Positions 8,492 through 15,651 of a DNA stretch of 64,000 bases are shown here, in pieces. A program made the position numbers and the translations under genes. This DNA is from Streptomyces sp. PKU-EA00015 (GTDB lineage: Bacteria; Actinomycetota; Actinomycetes; Streptomycetales; Streptomycetaceae), in the NCBI RefSeq assembly GCF_013387495.1, contig NZ_JABZEE010000003.1, positions 31,343 through 95,342 on the forward strand, given 5' to 3'. The notes under the pieces are model-generated. The model ran no database searches. It was given only the letters and a program-made list of their open reading frames with translations, and had not been told where the DNA came from. How positions within the stretch are numbered: the stretch's first letter is position 1; each line of letters opens with the position of its first letter.

Positions 8492-9406
8492 ATGACCACG
8501 GGAATCTGCACCGAACGCGTCGCCGTCGTCACCGGGGCCGGCCGCGGGCTCGGCCGCGCGCACGCCCTCGCCTTCGCCGCCGAGGGAGCGAGAGTCGTCG
8601 TCAACGACCTCGGCGTCGGTCCCGACGGCACGGGAGGGGCCCGCGGGCCCGCCCAGCAGGTCGTCGACGAGATCCGCGCGCTCGGCGGGGAGGCGGTCGC
8701 CCATGGCGGGGACATCGCCACCGCCGACGGCGCGGCCTCGCTCATCGCCACCGCGGTGGACGCCTTCGGCCGCCTCGACACCCTCGTCAACAACGCCGGA
8801 TTCCTCCGCGACCGCATGCTCGTCAATCTCGACGAGGACGATTGGGACGCCGTCATGCGCGTCCACCTCAAGGGCCACTTCCTGCCTCTCAGGCACGCCG
8901 CCGCGCACTGGCGCGCCGAGGCGAAGGCCGGCCGTACGCCCGAGGCCCGCGTGATCAACACCAGCTCCGGGGCCGGCCTGCTCGGCAGCGTCGGCCAGGG
9001 CAACTACGCCGCCGCCAAGGCGGGGATCGTCGGCCTGACGCTCGTCGCCTCGGCGGAGATGGCGCGCTACGGCGTCCAGGTCAACGCGATCGCCCCGGCC
9101 GCCCGCACCCGGATGACCGAGCAGACCTTCGCCGACACCATGGCCGCCCCCGAGGACGGCGCATTCGACGCCATGGCCCCGCAGAACGTCTCTCCCCTTG
9201 TCGTCTGGCTGGGTTCCTCCGCCTCCGCGGGGGTGACGGGCCGGGTCTTCGAGGCCGAGGCCGGCCGGATCACCGTCATGGAGGGCTGGCGGCGGGGTCC
9301 CACCGCGGACAAAGGTGCGCGCTGGACCCCGGCGGAGGCGGGAGAGACCGCCCTCGAGCTGCTGGCCGAGGCCGAGAGCCCCCAACCGGTGTACGGCGCG
9401 CGGTAG
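8492..9406 (+). CDS. Short-chain dehydrogenase, Rv3548c-like
   Basis: A 304-residue SDR of the longer class: VAVVTGAGRGLGRAHALAF, VVVNDLGVG, LVNNAGFLRDRM, NTSSGAGLLGSVGQGNYAAAKAG. It carries the C-terminal extension typical of peroxisomal MFE-2/hydroxyacyl-CoA dehydrogenase-like SDRs. Its length equals that remembered for Rv3548c, and the order (Rv3549c-like, then this gene) is conserved. The 121-base gap before it contains a GC hairpin (CCCCC/GGGGG around 8379-8394) but it is probably cotranscribed with the preceding SDR. It is likely a hydroxyacyl-CoA dehydrogenase of C/D-ring breakdown. Confidence 0.83.
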   Translation: MTTGICTERVAVVTGAGRGLGRAHALAFAAEGARVVVNDLGVGPDGTGGARGPAQQVVDEIRALGGEAVAHGGDIATADGAASLIATAVDAFGRLDTLVNNAGFLRDRMLVNLDEDDWDAVMRVHLKGHFLPLRHAAAHWRAEAKAGRTPEARVINTSSGAGLLGSVGQGNYAAAKAGIVGLTLVASAEMARYGVQVNAIAPAARTRMTEQTFADTMAAPEDGAFDAMAPQNVSPLVVWLGSSASAGVTGRVFEAEAGRITVMEGWRRGPTADKGARWTPAEAGETALELLAEAESPQPVYGAR

Positions 9407-9453
9407 CAGCCGCCGGACGCCGCCGGCCCGCCGTCAGGGCGGAGCATTCTTCA

Positions 9454-9492
9454 ACGGCCCCGAGAGCCGCGGACCGCGGCCCCCGGGGCCGT
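9454..9492. terminator. Hairpin downstream of the steroid SDR operon
   Basis: ACGGCCCCG (9454-9462) pairs perfectly with CGGGGCCGT (9484-9492). The 21-base loop contains further self-complementary CCGCGG sequence. It lies 48 bases after the SDR stop. Confidence 0.5.
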
Positions 9493-9619
9493 CCGCGTCT
9501 TCCCGCCGCGCCTTTCCCGGTCAGCGGGAATTCACGCTCCCCCTCGCAGAGCACCCCGCTTAGCCTCCCGGCACAGCCCAACGCACCGCCGCGGGCCGCT
9601 TCCTGCGGCCCGCCCACGC

Positions 9620-9731
9620 CCGTGTCACCGGTCCCGTGCAGCCGGTTCCGTGTCACCGGTCCCGTGCCCCCGGTTCCGTGCCCCCGGTTCCGTGTCACCG
9701 GTCCCGTGCTCCCGGTTTGTGCCACCGGGAC
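9620..9731. repeat. 14-bp tandem repeat, seven units plus one degenerate
   Basis: Seven consecutive 14-base units of form CCGTGnnnCCGGTY run from 9620 to 9717; a degenerate eighth reaches 9731. The variable triplet is TCA, CAG, TCA, CCC, CCC, TCA, CTC. Units 1, 3 and 6 are identical, as are units 4 and 5. The period is not a multiple of three, so it is not coding. It lies between two convergent genes. Confidence 0.85.
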
Positions 9732-9812
9732 CAGGAACTGTCCAGGCAATCACATCGCGAGGGCATGCCAAGGGCTCCTGTCACACGTCCCAGCCCCACC
9801 GAAACGGCGAGG

Positions 9813-11378
9813 TCAGGTCCGTTTCCGGCGGCGGATGATGTGGTGGGCCACGGTCACCATGAGGAGAAGGGCCGCGGGGACGGCGTAGGGGAAGGCGGCC
9901 GAGGCGAGGCGTTGGGCGCGCAGGGCGGACGTGATGCCCGCGACCCGGAGGGGTATGGCGAGGCTGTCGTTCTCCCGCACCCTGTCGTGCGCGGAGTAGG
10001 CGTCACCGTGGACGACTTCCAGGCGGCCCGCAGCGCCCGGGACCTTCCGGTCGATGCGCAGCCTGATGTCCTCGTCCTCGAACCCCCAGGGGCAGGAGAC
10101 CTGCCGGCCATTGGTCGAGCAGAGTGCTTCGCCCTCGTCCATGGGGACGCCGACCACCGTCGTGCCCTCGGGGGCGGTGAACCGCAGACCGTACTCCACG
10201 TGGTTGGTGACATCCGCCTCGGTGCCGTCCGGCCAGCGCTTACGGACGCCGATCCCGACATCCACGGTTTCGCCCTCCGCTCCGTGGACGGCTGCTGCGC
10301 CGACGGCCGCGAGGTCGAGGTGGGTGTCGACCGCGACCATGTCGTCGGGGTTCTCCTGGAAGCGGCCGGTCACGTCGGTCTCCCGCACCCCGAGGGCCGG
10401 ATCCGTGTCGTGCCCGGCGCGCCAGTTCCCATGGCGCTCCAAGTGCTTCTTCTGTGAACTGCCGGGGTTCAGGTCGGGGTCATCGGGTCCGCCGATCGCA
10501 AACGCCGAATAGGAGAAGTTGCTGTAGATCACCCGCTTCGGAATCCGGAAAAGGAGCGGGCGGTCCAGGGAAACGGTTTCCTGAGGGCGCAATTCGCGCT
10601 CGAATTCGCATTGCACGGACGAGGGGTAGAGGTCTTGGTAGCCGCAGTTCCGGTACGTTCGGGTGCGGCTCATCCTGACGCCGTCGCCCGATTCGACGCT
10701 GATACCGAAGCCGTTCTCGGCCCGTACCTTCCCCTCGTTCCGTACGGCGAGTCGGAAGGGCATCGTGCCGCCGGGCTTCGGTCGCTGCTCACCGTCGCCC
10801 TGCCTGATGTCCTGCTTGCGCACCGTGAGTCGGGGGACTCCGACGACTACGTCGGTCGTACGGCGGGCGACGGTGGAACCGGACGCCGGCCCGGACTTGC
10901 CGACGTCCGCAACGATGGTCACTCGCCCCCGGTCGCCGTTCTCGCTGCCCTTGGCCGCACGCAGGTCGAACGGTTCCACCGACTTCGTCGCCCCGCCCGC
11001 GCTCCCCGGCTCGCCCACCTCGTACACGCAGTCGACCCGCGTCTTCTCGCGGTGACAGGCCTTACTGAGGTGACTGACGGCAGCTACACCGGCCAGCCGG
11101 CCGATATCGATACGCACCCTGACCCGACCGTGACCGGCCGAGGCCGCACGGCGGATCCCCACCGTGAAGCCGAATGCCCGATCGGGCGTCCACTTCTCTT
11201 CCACGCTGTGCCGCTCCGCCAGGAAGCGGGTGTGCTGCGGGCCGTCGAGGGTGACCGCGCCCCGCTCCTCGTCCGCCGCGGCCGGTCCCGCCACCGGTCC
11301 GAGCAGAGCACCGAACGCGGTACCCATGACGATCCCCAGGGCACCGAGAGCAAGATGTTGAGGTCCATTTCTTTGCAT
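9813..11378 (-). CDS. Exported protein with C-terminal membrane anchor, unknown function
   Basis: A 521-residue protein I do not recognise. The N-terminus has a signal-peptide pattern (MQRNGPQH, a hydrophobic stretch to ~residue 33, then AAADEE). The body is rich in beta-strand-like segments with paired cysteines, resembling DUF11/CARDB-type extracellular repeats (for example FRLAVRNEGKVRAENGFGISVESG). The C-terminus has one hydrophobic helix (FPYAVPAALLLMVTVAHHII) followed by RRRKRT, a stop-transfer tail. No LPxTG sorting motif. It is head-to-head with the hsaA remnant and convergent with the SDR operon, so context gives no function. Confidence 0.72.
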   Translation of the reverse strand: MQRNGPQHLALGALGIVMGTAFGALLGPVAGPAAADEERGAVTLDGPQHTRFLAERHSVEEKWTPDRAFGFTVGIRRAASAGHGRVRVRIDIGRLAGVAAVSHLSKACHREKTRVDCVYEVGEPGSAGGATKSVEPFDLRAAKGSENGDRGRVTIVADVGKSGPASGSTVARRTTDVVVGVPRLTVRKQDIRQGDGEQRPKPGGTMPFRLAVRNEGKVRAENGFGISVESGDGVRMSRTRTYRNCGYQDLYPSSVQCEFERELRPQETVSLDRPLLFRIPKRVIYSNFSYSAFAIGGPDDPDLNPGSSQKKHLERHGNWRAGHDTDPALGVRETDVTGRFQENPDDMVAVDTHLDLAAVGAAAVHGAEGETVDVGIGVRKRWPDGTEADVTNHVEYGLRFTAPEGTTVVGVPMDEGEALCSTNGRQVSCPWGFEDEDIRLRIDRKVPGAAGRLEVVHGDAYSAHDRVRENDSLAIPLRVAGITSALRAQRLASAAFPYAVPAALLLMVTVAHHIIRRRKRT

Positions 11379-11483
11379 CGCAGGCTAGGACTCCTGACGC
11401 GGACTCGCGGTTGCAACCCGCACGGATCAAGGTCGGCGCCGAACCTGGATCTCGGCCGGGGCCGCTGCTGCCGCGGATGCTCC

Positions 11484-12646
11484 ATGGCCGAAGATGTGCT
11501 CGCAGCGATCCGCGCCCTTGCCCCGACGCTGCGCGAGCGCGCGGCCGAGGCCGAGCACTGCGCCGCGTGCCCGAAACCTCCATCAAGGAACTGGAGGACA
11601 CCGGCTTCTTCCAACTGCTGCAGCCCAAGGCCTTCGGCGGGCAGGCGGCCGACCCACTGGTCTTCTGCTCGGCGGTGAAGGAGATCGCCAAGGGGTGCGG
11701 CTCAACGGGCTGGGTCGCCTCCGTGATGGGCGTCCACCCCTGGCACGTGGCCCTGTACGACCCACGCGCCCAGCAGGAGGTGTGGGGCCAGGACCACAAG
11801 CCCCGCATCGCCTCCTCGTACGCCCCCACCGGCAAGGCCACCCGGGTCGACGGCGGCTTCCGGCTCTTTGGCCGCTGGCACTTCTCCTCCGGCTGCGACC
11901 ACGCCCAGTGGGCCCTGCTCGGCTGCCTCGTCCCGGACGCCGAGGGCAACCCGGTGGACATGCGGACCTTCCTGATCCCGCGTACCGAGTACCGCATCGA
12001 CGACGTGTGGGACACCGTCGGCCTGCGCGGCACCGGCAGCAACGACATCGTGGTCGAGGACGTCTTCGTTCCCGACCACCGTGCCCTGAGCTTCGGTCCG
12101 GTCACCGCCCTGAAGACGCCCGGCCATGAACTCAACCACGAGCCGCTGTACCGGCTGCCGTACGCCGGTGTGTTCACCACCACCATCTCCACCCCGATCG
12201 TCGGCATCGCGGAGGGCGCCTACGACTCCCACGTCGAGGCCACCCGCAGCGGTTCCGCGTCTCCTACGGGCAGAAGGTCGCCGAGGACCCCTTCGCGCAG
12301 GTGCGCATCGCCCGCGCCGCCAGCGACATCGACGCGAGCTGGCTGCAGCTGACCCGCAACATCGGCGAGATGTACGCCCTCGCCCAGTGCGGCGAGGAGC
12401 TCCCCACGGAGCTGCGCACCCACACCCGTCGGGACCAGGTGATCGCCACCGAGCGTGCGGTCGCGGCACTCGAACTGCTGATGGAACGCCGGCGGCAACG
12501 CCATGCGCACCGGCCCCGACCCCGTCCAGCGCGCCTGGCGCGACGCGCACACCGGCCGTGGCCACGCCGCCAACGACCCCGAGCGCGCCCTGCTCCTCTT
12601 CGGCCAGGCGGCCCTCGGCCTCGTCTTCCAGGACACGATGTTCTGA
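11484..12646 (+). pseudogene. hsaA: HsaA-like 3-HSA hydroxylase oxygenase, three frameshifts
   Basis: Across three frames the translation follows HsaA, the flavin-dependent monooxygenase that hydroxylates the steroid A ring: MAEDVLAAIRALAPTLRERA, then VPETSIKELEDTGFFQLL, GCGSTGWVASVMGVHPWHVALYD, FSSGCDHAQWALLG, VGLRGTGSNDIVVEDVFVP, then VAEDPFAQVRIARAASDIDASW, and finally DAHTGRGHAANDPERALLLFGQ ending in QDTMF. Frame changes fall near 11554 (one base missing), 12240 (one base missing) and 12489 (two missing or one extra). Repaired, it would be a full-length ~388-residue protein. No good ribosome site precedes ATG 11484. The gene is either decayed or hit by sequencing errors. Its usual partners hsaB and hsaD are absent nearby. 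Confidence 0.8.
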
Positions 12647-12809
12647 CGGTGCATCAGGTGGCTGGCGCAAGCTGCCCACGAGTCGAGCTCCGGCACCGCC
12701 GAGGCCGCTTTGGCCTCACCCCGCACTGCCAGCCGGGACCCCCCGTCGCCCACTGACCCGCACTCACTGACCGCACGACTGCCGACCCCCGACGGAGAGG
12801 TGCTCAACC

Positions 12810-12963
12810 ATGGACATTCGCGCTCTCGGCTACCTCCGCCTGGAGACCACCAAGTTGGAGGAGTGGCGCGCCTACACCCTCGACGTCTTCGGCATGGTGG
12901 AGGCCTCCGGCACCACCGAGGACACCCTCTACCTGCGCATGGACGACCGCTCCTACCGCATCG
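12810..12963 (+). pseudogene. hsaC: 5' fragment of HsaC-like extradiol dioxygenase
   Basis: From ATG 12810 (GGAGAGG upstream) the first ~51 residues, MDIRALGYLRLETTKLEEWR through DVFGMVEAS and LYLRMDD, match the N-terminus of HsaC/BphC-type iron extradiol dioxygenases, which cleave the catechol ring after HsaA. The similarity stops at about 12960. There the sequence passes directly into the middle of a short-chain dehydrogenase. The C-terminal iron-binding half is missing, so no activity is possible. Confidence 0.75.
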
Positions 12964-13574
12964 GACGAGTCCTCGGTGCAGGAGGGCGTCGAAGGCGCGC
13001 TCGCGGATCTGGGGGCCTGGACGTGCTGGTCAACGCGGCGGGCATCCTGCGGTCCGCGCACACCGAGCAGATGTCACTGGAGTTCTGGAACCGGATCGTC
13101 GCGGTGAACCTCACCGGCACCTTCCTGGTGACGCGCGAGGCGCTGCCCGCGCTGCTGGTCACCGGCCGGGGCGTGGTCGTCGACTTCAGCTCCACATCGG
13201 CGTCGTTCGCCCCCTACATGGCGGCGTACGCGGCGAGCAAGGGCGGTATCCAGTCCTTCACCCACGCCATCGCGCTGGAGTACGCCAAGCAGGGGCTGCG
13301 GGCGTTGTGCGTGGCGCCGGGCAGCATCTCCAGCGGCATGACCGACGGCTCCGGCGCCGGCGGCTCGAACCGCGGGCCCGGCCTGCCGGAGGACACCGAC
13401 TGGGAGCTGCTCGGCAAGCTGCGGCCGGCGCTGACGGGGGAGGGCTTCGCCGATCCGGCGACGGGCTTCGCCGGTCCGGAGTCCGTCGCGGGCGTCGTGG
13501 CCATGCTGGCCTCGGACGAGGGCGCCTTCATCACCGGCACCGAACTCCGCATCGACGGCGGCACGCACATGTGA
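12964..13574 (+). pseudogene. Headless short-chain dehydrogenase fused to the hsaC fragment
   Basis: Begins with DESSVQEGVEGALADLG in one frame (12964 on). After a G-run at 13011-13015 that appears one base short, it continues as LDVLVNAAGILRS in the frame of the hsaC start. The catalytic serine (DFSSTSAS) and Tyr-x3-Lys (YAASKGG) are present, as is the C-terminal ITGTELRIDGGTHM. About 80 N-terminal residues, including the TGxxxGxG cofactor loop, are gone. The frame is open from 12810, predicting a 254-residue chimera unlikely to bind NAD(P). A strong hairpin follows. Confidence 0.72.
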
Positions 13575-13611
13575 CGGCGCGCCGGTCCTCACCCGAAGGA
13601 CGTGCTGACAA

Positions 13612-13651
13612 GGAAGGGCCCATCGCGCCCCACGGCGGGATGGGCCCTTCC
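13612..13651. terminator. Strong hairpin after the SDR remnant
   Basis: A perfect 13-bp inverted repeat (GGAAGGGCCCATC and its complement) with a 14-base loop, 37 bases after the stop. This is a typical Streptomyces terminator without a T-tract. Confidence 0.75.
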
Positions 13652-13806
13652 GCGTCTGGGCAGCAGGGTGCCGAGGCCCGACACGGGGGCTCGCCCGGTA
13701 GTTGGGTGGTGTGGCGGCATCCCACCGACTGGCCGCGTGGCCGGAAGAACCAGACGGCGGAGTGCTTCGGTTGGCCAGGAGCCGGCACGAACAGGATCAT
13801 GGCGAG

Positions 13807-14340
13807 ATGACTGATCGCCTCTCGTCCACATCGCCAACCGTCATACGCCTCACGGAATATACGAAGACCGAGCAGATCGAAATCCTCGGCGACAGCGCCG
13901 ATCCCTTCGGCGTCGCTGACGCCGGACTGACGTGGCTGCCCAAGGAAGATCATTTCGGTATCAGGCAGAAGGGCCGCCTCGTGGCACACGCGGGTCTGCT
14001 GCGGCTACCCATGTCGATCGGCGGGGTCGGTACACAAATGGTCGGTGTCGGCGGGGTGGCCGTCGCGCCTGATCTGCGGGGGCAGGGACTGGCGCGGTTG
14101 GTCGTATCGGCGGCTCTGGAGCACGCGCGGACGATGGGGCCGCAGCATGGGCTTCTCTTCTGCCGACCGCCCCTCGTCTCCCTCTACGAGCGACTCGGCT
14201 GGCGAACGCTTGAGCAGGACGTCCAGGTCGACCAACCCGAGGGACCCGTGATCATGCCGCTGCGGACCATGTGGACACCACTGCGGGACGGCGCGAATTG
14301 GCCCGCCGGAGCAGTACGCCTGCTCTCGTTCCCCATGTGA
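13807..14340 (+). CDS. GNAT-family N-acetyltransferase
   Basis: A 177-residue protein with the acetyl-CoA-binding signature VGGVAVAPDLRGQGLARLVVSAAL (residues ~80-103, RGQGLA being the Q/RxxGxG/A loop) and the C-terminal SLYERLGWR motif of GNAT enzymes. The ATG at 13807 gives a compact domain; the frame is open further upstream but that stretch overlaps the terminator region. It has its own transcription unit after the hairpin. The substrate cannot be told from sequence; aminoglycoside or small-molecule acetylation are family possibilities only. Confidence 0.75.
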   Translation: MTDRLSSTSPTVIRLTEYTKTEQIEILGDSADPFGVADAGLTWLPKEDHFGIRQKGRLVAHAGLLRLPMSIGGVGTQMVGVGGVAVAPDLRGQGLARLVVSAALEHARTMGPQHGLLFCRPPLVSLYERLGWRTLEQDVQVDQPEGPVIMPLRTMWTPLRDGANWPAGAVRLLSFPM

Positions 14341-14707
14341 TCGATGGCTCCGGTGAGTGCCGTCCCCGGCCCGGCGGCCGGACGCGCCAACCGGGCCTGA
14401 TCCATCGGTACCGGCGCCGTGCACGGCGCGACCCTCGCGCCGCAGCCAGTGCGCGGCCGGTTTGCCCGGAGAAGGCGTCCGGGGCGTCAGGGTTTCGGCG
14501 CCTGCGGTGGGGCGTTCCCTGGGCGCGGGTCGGCCCGTGCTCCTCTGCGCGTCACTGGTGAAGGTGCTGCGCGCCGAGCCGGTCGGCCGGAACGCGGCGG
14601 AGACCGTGCCTGGTGACGGCGGTGACGACCACGAGGAGACGCCGGAAGCTGCCGTCACGCCGGAGACGGATGTCGCGACGGCCGGGTCCGCCGGGCCTTG
14701 AACGGGC
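14341..14707. other. Gap without a supported gene
   Basis: About 370 bases between the GNAT gene and the hairpin that ends the RHS/immunity operon. Several short frames are open but none has a ribosome site or recognisable product. Confidence 0.5.
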
Positions 14708-14747
14708 GCCGCCCAAGGGGGATGTTCCGAACATCCCCACGGGCGGC
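14708..14747. terminator. Compound palindrome at the 3' end of the immunity candidate
   Basis: An outer 7-bp repeat GCCGCCC/GGGCGGC encloses an inner one, GGGGATGTTC/GAACATCCCC, with a single-base centre. The outer arm touches the last codon of the minus-strand gene. It can form a ~17-bp stem on either strand, so it is probably a terminator. Confidence 0.65.
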
Positions 14748-15574
14748 TACCCGCCGAAGCGGGACGCGTCGGCAGGGAAGTAGCGCAGGTCCGGGTGGGC
14801 CGGGTCGAACCGGGGCAGGCCGGGGGGAAGGACAGGGTGCAGCGCCTCGAAGACCCTGCGCACGGCGTCGTCCGTGTACTGCGCTGCCGTCTGGGTGGCC
14901 TGGAGGACGGCCCCGCCCGCCCGGAGCGGGAACACCGCGTGGAAGGCGCCCGACGCGGCGAGAGCGTCGGGCCCGCCCAGGCGTTGTGACAGCTCCTCCG
15001 GGCACACCGTCGTCCACGAGTAGCCGCGGAGCAGCTTCCTGGCCTCCCGGACCGAGTCCCTCACCCGCCGGCCCAGCACCCAGTCGAGGTTGGTCTCCTC
15101 CGAGGCCGGCGCGTCGGCGCCCAGCCACGCGAAGGCCGGGTTCACACCGTCCAGCGCGGCCACCAGAAACTCCACCGCACGGGCGCAGAACCCGGCGTCG
15201 TCGAGCTCTCCGCAGTCCGCCCCGAACAGCAGCTGGGCCTCGGCGTTCGGGCGGCGGACCCTGATGGTCGAGCTGCGTACATGGACGAGCGGCCTCCCCA
15301 GGTACTCGCGCATGAAGAGCACGTGCGCGGTCTCCGGCTCGCGCAGCAGTTCCTGGCGCATGGCATCCCACTTTGTGGCCAAGGGCTGGAACTCCCGGCT
15401 CGGGGCACGTTCGTCCGCCCGGGTGCTCGCCGAGAAGAAGGCGGTGCCCTGGCTCTCCTGCTCCAGGTGGCTGCGCAGGGGGCCGGCGAGGGCGGCGCCG
15501 AACCAGGAGGCGAGCCCGTTTCCGACTCCACCGCCGGTGCTGACATCGAACGTTGCAATGGCCCGCAGGGTCAT
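14747..15574 (-). CDS. Candidate immunity protein of the RHS toxin (DUF3396/TsiV-like)
   Basis: A 275-residue cytoplasmic protein (no signal, no membrane span); ATG 15574 has GAAAGGAGCG upstream, and the 77-base gap from the RHS stop suggests cotranscription. The second half (RRVRDSVREARKLLRGYSWTT, RLGGPDALAASGAFHAVFPLRAGGAVLQAT, HPVLPPGLPRFDPAHPDLRYFP) resembles what I recall of DUF3396/TsiV-type immunity proteins, but I cannot confirm that by search. Placement right after the toxin C-terminus is the classical immunity position. The function is inferred. Confidence 0.55.
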   Translation of the reverse strand: MTLRAIATFDVSTGGGVGNGLASWFGAALAGPLRSHLEQESQGTAFFSASTRADERAPSREFQPLATKWDAMRQELLREPETAHVLFMREYLGRPLVHVRSSTIRVRRPNAEAQLLFGADCGELDDAGFCARAVEFLVAALDGVNPAFAWLGADAPASEETNLDWVLGRRVRDSVREARKLLRGYSWTTVCPEELSQRLGGPDALAASGAFHAVFPLRAGGAVLQATQTAAQYTDDAVRRVFEALHPVLPPGLPRFDPAHPDLRYFPADASRFGG

Positions 15575-15651
15575 GCCGCGCTCCTTTCTCGGACGATCTC
15601 CCGCACAGACTAACCACCGGCCGGGACACCCCGGCCGGTGGTCAGCCTGCG

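Larger units (their letters stand above)
9407..9812. other. Non-coding gap between convergent genes
   Basis: No gene is supported here. It holds a long-stem hairpin after the SDR gene (9454-9492) and the 14-bp tandem repeat at 9620-9731. The reading frames across it are open only because stop codons are rare in GC-rich DNA. Confidence 0.6.

Noticed and set aside
9620..9731. CRISPR array
   Set aside because: The 14-bp units are tandem without spacers, and no cas genes are near.
11409..11418. GGTTGCAACC palindrome upstream of the hsaA remnant as a KstR site
   Set aside because: It does not fit the TnnAACnnGTTnnA KstR consensus; likely a chance palindrome.
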